Shown here piece by piece: positions 20,385 to 29,755 of a stretch of DNA of 61,281 bases. The first letter of the stretch is position 1. The number at the start of each line of letters is the position of its first letter. A program made the position numbers and the translations under genes. Under the pieces are notes generated by a model, which had not been told where the DNA came from, did not search any database, and saw only the letters and a program-made list of their open reading frames with translations. The DNA is from Shewanella sp. GTDB lineage: Bacteria > Pseudomonadota > Gammaproteobacteria > Enterobacterales > Shewanellaceae. The stretch lies in contig NZ_JABSSM010000028.1 in the NCBI RefSeq assembly GCF_013214165.1, forward strand, positions 1 through 61,281. The letters run 5' to 3'.

Positions 20385-22334
20385 ATGGAACACAGTTTTC
20401 TCATCCAAGTGCTGTCGATGCTTGTCATCGCAATCATCTCAATAGCTCTACTCAGGCGGGCAGGCTTACCTGCAATCTTGGCCTATCTGGTCACTGGGGT
20501 GATCAGTGGTCCTTCAGGTTTCAATTGGTTTAGTCAGCATGAGATGCAATCGGTGGCTGAGCTGGGCGTTGTCTTGCTGATGTTTAGCCTGGGCTTAGAG
20601 TTTTCACTGCCAAGACTCTGGGCCATGAGGCGAACGGTATTTGGACTTGGCAGTGCGCAAGTGGTGGTGACCACCTTGCTGGCAGGCTGTATTTCCTTGC
20701 TCAGTTCCCTCAGCCTGGTGGAGTCACTGGTGGTGGGCTCTGCAATTGCACTCTCATCGACCGCCATAGTGCTTAAGCTACTCAATGAGCAAGGTTGGCT
20801 CAGACGCCGCCATGGCGAACTCTCGGTCAGCGTGCTGTTATTTCAAGATCTCGCGGTCGTGCCTCTGCTCATCTTGCTGCCTTTACTCGCCTCTGGTGGT
20901 GAGACTTTATCGTTACAGAGCATAGGCTATGCTCTGGTGGAGGGGGTGCTCGCCTTTATCGCCCTGATGGCGTTTGGTAAGTGGGGCTTGCCTAGGCTAT
21001 TCGATGAGGTGGCTCGTTCCCGCTCTAATGAACTGTTTATGCTATCGACCCTGGTGGTGGCCTTACTGACAGGCGCCATAACCCAATGGCTTGGCTTGTC
21101 TATGGCGTTAGGCGCTTTTATGGCGGGTATGTTGCTAGGAGAAAGCCAATATAAGCGGCAATTAGAGGCGGATATTCGCCCCTTCAGGGACCTCTTGATG
21201 GGGTTATTCTTCATTTCTATCGGCATGTTGATCGATTTCTCCTTGGTACTGCAGTTCTGGTGGCAGATTTTAATTATTCTGATCGCCGTGATAGTCGGCA
21301 AAGCCTTAGTGGTATTTGCCTTACTCAGGCTGGCGAAAGAGTCCTTTAGGATCTCGGTATCAACGGCTTTGAGCCTGGCTCAGGTGGGTGAGTTCAGTTT
21401 CGTGGTGCTGGCACTGGCGGTGAATTATGAGCTGCTCGATATCGAGCTCAGTACCAAGTTGGTGATGGTGGCGGTATTGTCGATGGCCATTGCCCCCTGG
21501 CTGGTGCGTCATAGTCCGGATATTGCTCGCAGGCTGCAAGGGGTGAAGTCTAAGGGAGAGACAAGCTTAGTGATAGAACCCAAAATAGAGCATCAAAATG
21601 ATCTGGTGTTGATATTAGGTTATGGCCGGGTTGGCCAGACTATCGCGCGCTTTATGAAGACAGAAGCTGTGCCTTTCTTAGTGCTCGATTTTGACCCCAC
21701 CCGAGTATCTGAGGCACGAAAGGCCGGTGAGCCTGTGTATTTCGGCGATGTGTGTAAGCGGAGCATACTCAAGCAGGCCAAAATCCGCGAGGCTAAGTTA
21801 ATTGTATTAACCTTCAGTAACAGCCGTATTCTTGAAGAGGTGTTACCGCTTTGTCGTCAACTGGCACCCGAGGCTAAAATTTTAGTGCGTACCCGAGACG
21901 ACACCGGCATGGAAGAGCTCGAAAAAGCCGGGGCCAGTCAGGTGATCCCAGAAACCTTAGAAGGCAGCTTAATGTTGGTCTCCCAGGTCTTGTACCAGTG
22001 CGGAGTCCCACTTACGCGTATATTGAAGCGGTTAGAGTATGAGCGCCGAAATCATTACAAGTATCTTCATGGCTTCTTCTCCGGCGCAGAGACTGATTTT
22101 ACTCTGGAGCATCTCCATGCTGTGGCTTTGCCTAAAGGCGCCAGCGCCGTTGGCTTGACCTTAGCCGATATTCCCTGGGAGAAACTCAGAGTCGAGCTAA
22201 GGGCAGTGAGGCGCAGTGGGGCTGAAGTAGAAAGCCCTGCACTGGATTGGAGCATACATTCGGGCGATATCTTGATTATTCTGGGTAAGCCCAGACGCAT
22301 CGAGAAAGCCGAAATTTTTCTATTACAAGGCTAA
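20385..22334 (+). CDS. CPA2 family monovalent cation:proton antiporter with RCK domain (KefB/YbaL-like)
   Basis: An inner-membrane K+ (or Na+) / H+ antiporter of the CPA2 family. Residues about 5-385 form some twelve membrane helices (for example LPAILAYLVTGVISGP and the conserved LLFQDLAVVPLL). A TrkA-N/RCK domain starts near residue 405 with the Rossmann motif LILGYGRVGQTIARF, and a TrkA-C domain fills about 560-649. This layout matches KefB and YbaL. I see no way to tell glutathione-gated K+ efflux from another role. It is divergent from the diguanylate cyclase gene with a 180-base shared promoter region. Confidence 0.9.
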   Translation: MEHSFLIQVLSMLVIAIISIALLRRAGLPAILAYLVTGVISGPSGFNWFSQHEMQSVAELGVVLLMFSLGLEFSLPRLWAMRRTVFGLGSAQVVVTTLLAGCISLLSSLSLVESLVVGSAIALSSTAIVLKLLNEQGWLRRRHGELSVSVLLFQDLAVVPLLILLPLLASGGETLSLQSIGYALVEGVLAFIALMAFGKWGLPRLFDEVARSRSNELFMLSTLVVALLTGAITQWLGLSMALGAFMAGMLLGESQYKRQLEADIRPFRDLLMGLFFISIGMLIDFSLVLQFWWQILIILIAVIVGKALVVFALLRLAKESFRISVSTALSLAQVGEFSFVVLALAVNYELLDIELSTKLVMVAVLSMAIAPWLVRHSPDIARRLQGVKSKGETSLVIEPKIEHQNDLVLILGYGRVGQTIARFMKTEAVPFLVLDFDPTRVSEARKAGEPVYFGDVCKRSILKQAKIREAKLIVLTFSNSRILEEVLPLCRQLAPEAKILVRTRDDTGMEELEKAGASQVIPETLEGSLMLVSQVLYQCGVPLTRILKRLEYERRNHYKYLHGFFSGAETDFTLEHLHAVALPKGASAVGLTLADIPWEKLRVELRAVRRSGAEVESPALDWSIHSGDILIILGKPRRIEKAEIFLLQG

Positions 22335-22473
22335 ATTTAACAGGATACGAAAACATGAGTGCCTGAGTACCAGGGACTCATGTTGCAAGGTTTGGCCTTA
22401 TAGTTGCCATCTTGTTAACCCGCCCGCTCTAATGATACCCTGTGTCGGCAATAATCAGACAACAGGGAATGTT

Positions 22474-24294
22474 ATGTTCAAAAAGATCCTCAAATATACC
22501 GGGCTAGTCCTGGTCATCATCTTGGTATCAGCCGGTGCTTTTGCGGCCCACGAATGGTTCGCTAAAAAACCTGTCATGTTTCGAGCCTTCTTAGACCGCA
22601 GCTTGATAAAAATAGCTTTCGAGCGTCCGGAAACCTTAACCTCCTTAGGATTTCTCGAGTCTGTCGGTATCAATGGCCATAATGCAGAGCTCGATGATGA
22701 TAGGCCTGAGAAGGCCGATGAACTCTTTGCTCAGCTCGACGATATTCAGCGGACCTTGCTGACATATGATGATTCCTCCCTCGATGAGAATGAGCTACTG
22801 ACTAAGGAAATTGCCCTATATTTGCTGAGTTTTGCTGATGATGCGAACGCCTTCCGTTATCATAATTACCCGGTGAATCAGCTTTTCGGTGTGCAAAATG
22901 CCTACCCAAGCTTCATGGAATCTCAGCATCAGGTTAATTCAATTGAGGATGCCGAACATTACCTGTCTCGCCTGCAGAAGGTGAAGCTTAAATTTGAGCA
23001 AAACCTGCTTGGATTAAGGATCAGAGAACTCAATGGGATCATACCACCGCGTTTCGTTATCGAACGTGTGCTGACTGAGATGAAGGGGTTTGTCGATACA
23101 CCTATCGAAGAAAATATTCTCTACACGTCATTGCAGAGCAAGTTAGCCGCAGTGGAGGATATCCCTATTCAAGAGCAGGAGCGTATCTTACTAGCTGCGC
23201 AGCAACGCATTCGAGATTATGTTCATCCGGCTTATGGACTGTTTATCGATTACTTTTCTAAGCTTGAGGCTAAGGCGGGAACCGATGACGGGATCTGGCA
23301 CCTCCCCGATGGCGAGTCTGCTTATCGTTTATCACTTAAATTTTTTACCACCACAGATTATACCCCGGATGAGATCCACAACATGGGTCTCTCAGAGGTT
23401 GCTCGACTTCAGACTGAGATATTAGCCATCTTACAATCTGAGGGCTATGGGGTAGATGATGGCTTCTTTGCTGCGATTGAAACCTTGGCGGCAGATCCTC
23501 AGTTTTACTATGAAGACAGCGATGCAGGTCGGGAGCAAATCTTAGTCGATTATCAGCAGATCCTCGATGAGATAAATATGGGGCTGGATGATGCATTTAG
23601 AATTCGCCCTCAAGCGGGCATGGAAGTCTTACGTATCCCAAAGTTTAAAGAGAAAACGGCTCCCGGTGCTTATTATCAACGGCCGTCGCTCGATGGCAGC
23701 CGTCCCGGCCGCTTCTTCGCCAACCTCTATGATATTAAGGCGACGCCTAAATACAGCATGCGAACCCTCGCCTATCATGAAGCAATACCCGGACATCATT
23801 TTCAAGTCGCGCTAGCCATGGAGCTGGAAAATATGCCGTTTATTCGCAAGATGGCTCCCTTTACTGCCTACATAGAAGGTTGGGCACTCTACTCTGAGCA
23901 AGTGGCTTGGGAGCTAGGTTTTCAGGACGATCCCTACGATAATATTGGCAGGCTACAAGCCGAGCTGTTTCGCGGGGTTCGTCTGGTGGTGGATACCGGC
24001 ATACACCATAAGCGTTGGACCAGAGAGGAGGCCATAGCGTATATGAAGCTCAATACCGGCATGGCCGACAGCGATGTGGTGTCAGAGATTGAGCGTTATA
24101 TTGTGATGCCTGGTCAGGCAACTTCTTATAAGATCGGCATGATGAAGATCTTATCTCTGCGTGAAAAAGCTAAGCTGGCTTTGGGTGATAAGTTTGATTT
24201 ACGAGACTTTCACGACCTAGTGTTGAAAAATGGCGCCGTCCCCTTAGACATACTCGAGAGACTCGTCGATCGCTATATAGTCGCAACAATTTAG
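22474..24294 (+). CDS. DUF885 family protein, membrane-anchored putative metallopeptidase
   Basis: A member of the DUF885 family, common in marine gammaproteobacteria and probably peptidase-like. The ATG at 22474 follows CAGGGAA and gives an N-terminal signal anchor (LKYTGLVLVIILVSAGA), so the body is probably periplasmic. An upstream ATG at 22432 is less likely because it has no good ribosome binding site. The mature chain of about 570 residues contains HEAIPGHHFQ near residue 435, an HExxxGHH motif that could bind zinc. EGWALYSEQ follows some 35 residues later, with a Glu placed as a third ligand. Its substrate is unknown. Confidence 0.85.
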   Translation: MFKKILKYTGLVLVIILVSAGAFAAHEWFAKKPVMFRAFLDRSLIKIAFERPETLTSLGFLESVGINGHNAELDDDRPEKADELFAQLDDIQRTLLTYDDSSLDENELLTKEIALYLLSFADDANAFRYHNYPVNQLFGVQNAYPSFMESQHQVNSIEDAEHYLSRLQKVKLKFEQNLLGLRIRELNGIIPPRFVIERVLTEMKGFVDTPIEENILYTSLQSKLAAVEDIPIQEQERILLAAQQRIRDYVHPAYGLFIDYFSKLEAKAGTDDGIWHLPDGESAYRLSLKFFTTTDYTPDEIHNMGLSEVARLQTEILAILQSEGYGVDDGFFAAIETLAADPQFYYEDSDAGREQILVDYQQILDEINMGLDDAFRIRPQAGMEVLRIPKFKEKTAPGAYYQRPSLDGSRPGRFFANLYDIKATPKYSMRTLAYHEAIPGHHFQVALAMELENMPFIRKMAPFTAYIEGWALYSEQVAWELGFQDDPYDNIGRLQAELFRGVRLVVDTGIHHKRWTREEAIAYMKLNTGMADSDVVSEIERYIVMPGQATSYKIGMMKILSLREKAKLALGDKFDLRDFHDLVLKNGAVPLDILERLVDRYIVATI

Positions 24295-24306
24295 ACTAGG
24301 CTAATA

Positions 24307-24347
24307 GGGTCCGTTTAACTTTCTAGATCGAAAGATAAACGGGACCC
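24307..24347. terminator. Long GC-rich hairpin after the DUF885 gene
   Basis: GGGTCCGTTTA and TAAACGGGACCC pair, with an inner CTTTC/GAAAG stem and a short loop. The hairpin begins 12 bases after the stop codon. There is no clear T run on the + strand (CAAGTTATAT), so it may act as a processing or stability element as much as a terminator. Confidence 0.5.
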
Positions 24348-24392
24348 CAAGTTATATATTGTGGGGTTAATCCTATCAGGCAAGGAGAAGCC

Positions 24393-25310
24393 ATGTTTTA
24401 CTATTTCGTGTTGCTGATACTTGGACCCTTGTTGATCATCCAGGGCAGGCTAGTGCGTAAAAACATCCCCATATTGGCTGAAGCTACTGGAGGACGCAGT
24501 GGCCGCTTAGGCGAAGGCAGGCCCCTGACTCTGCTGGTGGTTGGTGACTCTGCTGCGGCTGGTGTCGGTGTCGAGACCCAAGATGATGCTCTCAGTGGCT
24601 GTTTAACCCGGGTGCTGGCACAGAAATATTGCGTGGATTGGTCTCTGGTGGCGAAATCAGGTAATACGACGGAAGATCTTATCAAGACATTACAGGGGCG
24701 CCCTTTTCAAACCGACTCCTTATCAATGGAACGCTTGCAAGCCAAGGTGCTGGATGACAATAACTCAGGTGATAATCGTTCAGATGACAATAAGCCAGAT
24801 GATAATAAGCCAGATGATAATAAGCCAGATGATAATAGTTCAGCTGGCAATAACTCAGATGATAATTGGCTAGATAATAGCAGCGCACCTGATATCGATG
24901 TGGTCTTGGTCTCACTTGGGGTCAACGATCTCTTGAGCCCGATAAGGGAGAGTCAATGGATAACCCAGCAAGTGCGGTTAATTAAATTACTCAAATCAAA
25001 ATTTTCCGCCAAACACATCTTGATGACAGCCGTGCCGCCTATGCACTGTTTCCCAGCCTTTCCCCAGCCATTGAGATGGTTTCTGGGATTGAGAGCGTCT
25101 GAGTTTAACCGCAAGCTAGTGTCGCTTATCGAGCTTGAAAGTGAGTGTGAACTGGTCATCATCCCCCTTATGCCGATAGCATCCGATATGGCCAGTGATG
25201 GTTTTCATCCCAGTGAAAAAATTTATCGACTCTGGGGCGGTACGGCGGCTACAGCCATCGAAAAGAGAATTGAGAGCCTTCAGCGAGTTAAAAGTCCTCT
25301 GAATCGTTAA
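24393..25310 (+). CDS. SGNH/GDSL hydrolase with a low-complexity Asp/Asn repeat insert
   Basis: A 305-residue SGNH-family esterase or lipase. Block I GDSAAAGVGV starts at residue 51, the GVNDL block III motif is near 176-180, and block V is SDGFHPSE, supplying the Asp-His pair. A hydrophobic N-terminal helix (residues 2-18) suggests membrane anchoring. Between blocks I and III, about residues 121-166, is an insert rich in Asp and Asn containing tandem DDNKP units. It is encoded by 15-bp DNA repeats at about 24784-24836. Active-site blocks are intact, so the gene is probably functional. The substrate is unknown. Confidence 0.87.
   Translation: MFYYFVLLILGPLLIIQGRLVRKNIPILAEATGGRSGRLGEGRPLTLLVVGDSAAAGVGVETQDDALSGCLTRVLAQKYCVDWSLVAKSGNTTEDLIKTLQGRPFQTDSLSMERLQAKVLDDNNSGDNRSDDNKPDDNKPDDNKPDDNSSAGNNSDDNWLDNSSAPDIDVVLVSLGVNDLLSPIRESQWITQQVRLIKLLKSKFSAKHILMTAVPPMHCFPAFPQPLRWFLGLRASEFNRKLVSLIELESECELVIIPLMPIASDMASDGFHPSEKIYRLWGGTAATAIEKRIESLQRVKSPLNR
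24784..24836 (+). repeat. In-frame 15-bp tandem repeats (DDNKP units)
   Basis: Three to four near-identical units of GATGATAATAAGCCA lie in the SGNH hydrolase gene, flanked by more diverged copies (24764-24890) coding Asp/Asn/Ser-rich units. The period is a multiple of three, so copy-number change would keep the frame. Confidence 0.9.
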
Positions 25311-25432
25311 CAGCCCTCAGGCTGATCAAAGTTTTCAGGGTTATAGGAACCTCAGCTTGATAAAGAGCCCACAGCCTAGCAAAGTTCCTTTAGCTACTAG
25401 CTCCTGTGACCCGCTTATCGCTTTTTAGCTCT

Positions 25433-26575
25433 CTATTGAGTTATGCCGAAGAAGTCTCTAAGCTCATCTATCTGACACATGGCATCTTGATAACCTAAGT
25501 CAATAAGGGCACTGCAGTACGCCTGCTCGAACAGTAGATACGACACGATACTCGAGTCGGTATCTTGTTTTATGCCGATAGGCCTGAGCATGGCTTTTAC
25601 CGCTATTGGCATCTCCTTATAGTAATAGGATGCCAGCTGACTCAAGTCTTCGCTGGGCTTGATGACTAAGGTTTCTATCTTTGTCAGAGGCAGTGATTCT
25701 CTCTTTTCCTTGGGGATTAATTCTAGTGTGGCGTTGATTCGTTCCAGACGCTCAAGATCGCTATTTAAGGTATCGGAGAAGATGGTATCGAGCAGATGAC
25801 CAGTAATGGTCGCAGTCTTTGGATGATGGGTGAGTTCTTGGGGCTGCTGCTTGTGGGGGCTCTCTAAATTTATCACCAAGATTTTCTTGGCCCCAAGATG
25901 AATTGGGCTGCTCAAGGGGGCGAGTTGATGCACTGAGCCATCGCCAAAATAGCCCTGATTGAGTTTAATTGAGGGGAAGATTAGCGGGATTGCGGAGCTC
26001 GCGAGCAGATGGTCGGTGTTGAGCTGAGTGCGTTGGCCGCTGCGCCTGTCCCTATGCCAGTCAGCAATATCATGGCTGCCTTGGAAGAAGGTCACCGATC
26101 TCGATGTATTATAGCAAGATACGTCGATGCTCAAGGCGTTGAGAGCACCACTGGAGATATTTCGGTCGATGCGAATGAAGTTGATAAGCTGATTGAGCAT
26201 GTCCCGTAGGGGATCGCTGTTAAACAAGCTGCCTGCATGGGTGTTGAGTATGTCATCTTGCAGACTCATGAGTAACATCTTGCTTAAGTGCCCCAGTATG
26301 CCCCTGATTGATGACTTATATATCTTCTCGGTGCGGAAATTACGCCATACCCACTCGAGTTTACGCACCCCCAGATGAAAGCACGAAGCATGGGTGGCGA
26401 TAGAGGTACCATTGATGGCCCCAGCTGAGGTGCCGCAGATTATCTTGAAGGGAATGCCGTGATTGCGTGGGTAAAACTGCACGATGGCCTTGAGCACACC
26501 CACCTGATATGCCGCCCTTGCACCGCCGCCGCCGAGCACAATTGCTGTTTTTTCTGCCAAAGTCTGCTCCATCAT
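25433..26575 (-). CDS. Patatin-like phospholipase
   Basis: A patatin-family serine lipid acyl hydrolase of 380 residues. The glycine-rich oxyanion motif GGGGARAAYQVG is at residues 15-26. The nucleophile elbow GTSAG, with catalytic Ser50, is at 48-52. The Asp of the dyad is in FGDGSVHQLAPL. There is no signal peptide, so it is probably cytoplasmic or delivered by other means. The C-terminal 130 residues match no domain I recognise. It converges on the SGNH hydrolase gene and is followed upstream by proS on the same strand. Confidence 0.9.
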   Translation of the reverse strand: MMEQTLAEKTAIVLGGGGARAAYQVGVLKAIVQFYPRNHGIPFKIICGTSAGAINGTSIATHASCFHLGVRKLEWVWRNFRTEKIYKSSIRGILGHLSKMLLMSLQDDILNTHAGSLFNSDPLRDMLNQLINFIRIDRNISSGALNALSIDVSCYNTSRSVTFFQGSHDIADWHRDRRSGQRTQLNTDHLLASSAIPLIFPSIKLNQGYFGDGSVHQLAPLSSPIHLGAKKILVINLESPHKQQPQELTHHPKTATITGHLLDTIFSDTLNSDLERLERINATLELIPKEKRESLPLTKIETLVIKPSEDLSQLASYYYKEMPIAVKAMLRPIGIKQDTDSSIVSYLLFEQAYCSALIDLGYQDAMCQIDELRDFFGITQ

Positions 26576-26675
26576 CCATCATAAGTCACTGGTTTAATTA
26601 AAGCCGCTAATGAGGGAAAAAATCAAGCAAGTTAATGGATTTAAATTGTTCACCAGCCTGGTATAAAAATAGCCC

Positions 26676-26709
26676 ATAAAAAAACGCGCCCCCCGATGGA
26701 GTGCGCGTC
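26676..26709 (-). terminator. Intrinsic terminator after proS
   Basis: On the - strand ACGCGC (26708-26703) and GCGCGT (26689-26684) pair around a GC-rich loop and are followed by a run of eight T. It lies about 45 bases beyond the proS stop. Confidence 0.8.
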
Positions 26710-26751
26710 TGGTGTCAACACAAGTTAAGCTAGTCGCTTAATCGCTGGCGA

Positions 26752-28461
26752 TTACTCGGCCGACTTGAGGAAGTCGAGCAATTGATCGAATGGGATCTCT
26801 AGCTTCTCACCGGTGCGACGATTCTTATATTCAAACACGCCATTATCTATGTTGCGATCGCCGATAACGACAACATGTGGCAGACCCACAAGTTCCATGT
26901 CAGCAAACATCACGCCCGGACGCTCTTTACGATCGTCAAACAGGACTTCGATGCCCGCATCATTGAGATCTTGATACAGCTGCTCGGCAATATCTTTAAC
27001 GCGATGAGACTTATGCATGTTCATCGGCAAGATACCTACGGTGAACGGCGCAATGGCTTTTGGCCAGATGATGCCGCGATCGTCATGGTTTTGTTCAATC
27101 GCAGCAGCCACGATGCGGCTCACGCCCACACCATAACACCCCATAAGAAGAGTCTTAGACTTACCGTTTTTATCCAACACATTGGCATGCATAGCGTCAG
27201 AATAGTTAGTTCCAAGCTGGAAAATATGACCCACTTCGATGCCGCGAAGCAGGGCGATGGTGCCTTGACCACAAGGGCTAGGCTCACCTTCGATGATGTT
27301 ACGCAGATCGAAAGCTTCTGCCTGAGGTAAATCGCGCGCCCAGTTGATACCGAAATAGTGCTTGTCGTCTAGGTTAGCCCCGGCGCCAAAATCGCTCATC
27401 ACATTCACGCTGTGATCGATATACACAGGAATGTTCAGGCCGACAGGGCCGATAGAGCCAGGTCCTGCACCAATTGCCTTGCGGATATCAGCTTCATCGG
27501 CAAACTCAAACGGAGCCTGTACCGCGGCAATCTTTTCAGCCTTAACTTCGTTGAGCTCATGGTCGCCACGAACCACGATAGCCACTAGAGGCACTTCTTC
27601 AGTTGCGCCCTTGACGATCAAGGTCTTCACTGTCTTCTCGATGGCGATATCGTGTTGCTCGACGAGTTCCGCTATGGTCTTGGCATTAGGCGTATCGACC
27701 AGGGTCATCTCTTGGGTCGCCGGCCCGCGGAGATCCGTAGGCATAGGCGCTTCGGCCTTCTCTATGTTGGCGGCGTAATCGCTCTCGGTCGAGTAGGCTA
27801 TCAAGTCTTCACCGCTATCGGCCAGGACATGGAACTCATGGGACATGCTGCCACCAATAGCGCCAGAATCAGCTAAAACCGGGCGGAAAGACAGGCCCAT
27901 ACGCTCGAATATCTTGTTATAAGCTTGGAACATAGCCTCGTAGGTGTCATCCATAGACTCTTGATCCAGATGGAAAGAATAGGCATCTTTCATCAGGAAT
28001 TCACGAGAGCGCATCACACCGAAGCGAGGACGAACCTCATCGCGGAACTTGGTCTGGATCTGATACAGGGTCAGAGGCAGCTGCTTATAAGAGTTTATCT
28101 CTTTACGTATGATGTCGGTGATGACCTCTTCGTGGGTCGGACCCAATACGAAGTCACGGTTATGACGATCCTGGAAACGCAGCAGTTCGGGGCCGAACTT
28201 CTCCCAGCGCCCGGTCTCAACCCAAAGGTCTGCCGGCTGAACCATAGGCATTAATATCTCTACCGCACCTGCCTTGTTCATCTCTTCGCGGACAATGGCC
28301 TCTACCTTGCGCAGAACTCTAAGTCCCGTCGGTAACCAGCTGTACAGGCCCGAAGCGTTACGGCGAACCATGCCAGCACGTAACATTAATTGATGACTGA
28401 CCACCTCTGCATCTGCAGGGGTCTCTTTTTGTGTTGAAAGCAGGTACTTGCTTACGCGCAT
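26752..28461 (-). CDS. proS: Prolyl-tRNA synthetase (bacterial type)
   Basis: ProS charges tRNA-Pro. The 569-residue protein starts at the ATG at 28461 ([10 protein letters not shown]), which matches E. coli ProS; a longer frame to 28497 adds an unlikely leader. Class II motifs are present: motif 1 near the N-terminus, motif 2 in [19 protein letters not shown], motif 3 in [17 protein letters not shown]. The long insertion (about 225-405) is the INS editing domain that clears Ala-tRNA-Pro. A C-terminal anticodon-binding domain follows. trmO and rcsF lie further upstream on the same strand, as in E. coli. Confidence 0.97.
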   Translation of the reverse strand: MRVSKYLLSTQKETPADAEVVSHQLMLRAGMVRRNASGLYSWLPTGLRVLRKVEAIVREEMNKAGAVEILMPMVQPADLWVETGRWEKFGPELLRFQDRHNRDFVLGPTHEEVITDIIRKEINSYKQLPLTLYQIQTKFRDEVRPRFGVMRSREFLMKDAYSFHLDQESMDDTYEAMFQAYNKIFERMGLSFRPVLADSGAIGGSMSHEFHVLADSGEDLIAYSTESDYAANIEKAEAPMPTDLRGPATQEMTLVDTPNAKTIAELVEQHDIAIEKTVKTLIVKGATEEVPLVAIVVRGDHELNEVKAEKIAAVQAPFEFADEADIRKAIGAGPGSIGPVGLNIPVYIDHSVNVMSDFGAGANLDDKHYFGINWARDLPQAEAFDLRNIIEGEPSPCGQGTIALLRGIEVGHIFQLGTNYSDAMHANVLDKNGKSKTLLMGCYGVGVSRIVAAAIEQNHDDRGIIWPKAIAPFTVGILPMNMHKSHRVKDIAEQLYQDLNDAGIEVLFDDRKERPGVMFADMELVGLPHVVVIGDRNIDNGVFEYKNRRTGEKLEIPFDQLLDFLKSAE

Positions 28462-28585
28462 TACCGATATCCAGTTCAGAAATAAATAGGCCGACATTTT
28501 ATCATCTGTGCGGCTTCTGTCTACCCAGTAATTGGGCCTTCGAATGAAGGCTGATCACATTTAGGTGGTTTAGCTTTTGGCTGCG

Positions 28586-28692
28586 TTGGTATTGGCTAGT
28601 GCTTTGAAGGTCGTACCTTCATCGTTATCTATCGCCTGCTGTGGGTGCCGTGCAGGGTCTTGTATGTTCCAGACATACATAAGACATTTCCT
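28586..28692. repeat. Dispersed intergenic repeat, copy 1
   Basis: This ~107-base segment between proS and a small hypothetical gene is closely similar to 55866-55966. Shared blocks include TTTGAAGGTCG, GTTATCTATCGCCTGC and CTTGTATGTTCCAGACATAC. It contains no gene. See copy 2. Confidence 0.85.
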
Positions 28693-28775
28693 ACCTGACC
28701 CACAAGGACGTGGGGAATGCCTGAGTGATATCTGGAATATCACAGGTGCGCATGGGAATATGTTGTTGATCAGTA

Positions 28776-29312
28776 ATGAGTGGCTATAATTACTCCTTTA
28801 GATCCCAAGGGGGAAAGGGCGCAGATGTACGCATCACTAGCAGTACCTCAAGAAGCAAAAATTTGACTTTTTATACAGTAGTATTATATACATATGCAAT
28901 ACTAATCAAGTTTAGGGAGAAACTTATCAAGTTACATGAGCTTCCATTCGCAAAAATAATCATTCTTAGTGACTCGATAGCCGAGGTCATAATAAATGAG
29001 CATGTGGAAATGACGTTAGCAATGGTAAATCAATACCATGAATTTCTACTTTCACATTTAGTTAGCCCTTTTTCTCTACTCATAAATAAAGTAAATGCCT
29101 ACACATATGATTTTGATGCACAGGTAAATTTAGCGACATTAAAAGAGATTAATGCGATGGCCGTTGTGTCATATACTCGCTCTACAAAAATCAGTACGGA
29201 ATATTTAACATCTTTGGTTCCCCGTAAAGTAGTATGGAAATTAAAAATTTTTACTAATCGTGACGAAGCCTTAAATTGGTTGAAATTGGAACAAGGAAGT
29301 CTAAAGCACTAA
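28776..29312 (+). CDS. Hypothetical protein, possibly SpoIIAA/STAS-like fold; start uncertain
   Basis: The open frame of 178 codons is AT-rich compared with its neighbours. From about residue 51 (LHELPFAKIIILSD) to the end it reads like a compact ~125-residue domain ending in EIFTNRDEAL-like sequence (KIFTNRDEALNWL). This pattern resembles small SpoIIAA-like/STAS-related proteins, though I cannot assign the family with certainty. The first 50 residues look non-coding and lack similarity. A good AGGGAG site at 28914-28919 sits six bases before an ATC codon at 28926, with no in-frame ATG or GTG nearby; a TTG at 28863 is another option. No function is proposed. Confidence 0.55.
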   Translation: MSGYNYSFRSQGGKGADVRITSSTSRSKNLTFYTVVLYTYAILIKFREKLIKLHELPFAKIIILSDSIAEVIINEHVEMTLAMVNQYHEFLLSHLVSPFSLLINKVNAYTYDFDAQVNLATLKEINAMAVVSYTRSTKISTEYLTSLVPRKVVWKLKIFTNRDEALNWLKLEQGSLKH

Positions 29313-29755
29313 TGATATAGGGATAAAAAAGTTTTTGTTATCTGCTTAAGATTACTCAGCAATCATTTTGTTTTCATTTCCTTTAACCTCAATCGATTAC
29401 GGTCAATGATGAGATAAACAACATTTGCCTACAATATCGCCAGTTTTTAATGCTGAAACTGACAGATGCCCCCCAGCCGAATGCTGCTCACGGCGTTTCT
29501 AACTCTAACTCTGATACCCTATTTTTGTTATTTAAACGCCTGCACGACCACATAGGTGCACTCTTACTTTTACAAGGGGCTGCGCGGTGAATACTGGGGG
29601 CGAGGCGAGTGCTTGTATGTTGTATAGGCGAAATATGGCGTGTTTAAGAGGATTTTTTTGAGTAATTATAGTGCTATGTTACATTAGCAAACTATTCAAA
29701 TTCATGTCCAAAATATCATGTCCAAAATTCATGATACGGCATATCGAGACTCAGT
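29313..29755. other. 443-base intergenic region upstream of DMT transporter
   Basis: I see no convincing gene. A 46-codon frame at 29450-29590 (+) has no clear ribosome binding site and is probably chance or a remnant. Just before the transporter, ATGTCCAAAAT occurs twice in direct repeat (about 29704-29728) followed by ATTCATGATAC, which may be an operator for an unlinked regulator. Confidence 0.4.

Noticed and set aside
24401..24915. Repetitive - strand frames opposite the SGNH hydrolase gene (YHLAYYHLAY-type repeats)
   Set aside because: These are antisense shadows of the DDNKP repeats.
26338..26582. Alternative - strand frame beginning MMDDGADFGRK overlapping the start of the patatin gene
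   Set aside because: It overlaps the real patatin frame, whose motifs (GGGGARAAYQVG, GTSAG) are complete; this is a shadow frame.
29450..29590. 46-codon + strand frame in the gap before the DMT transporter
   Set aside because: No ribosome binding site, no similarity I recognise; likely chance.
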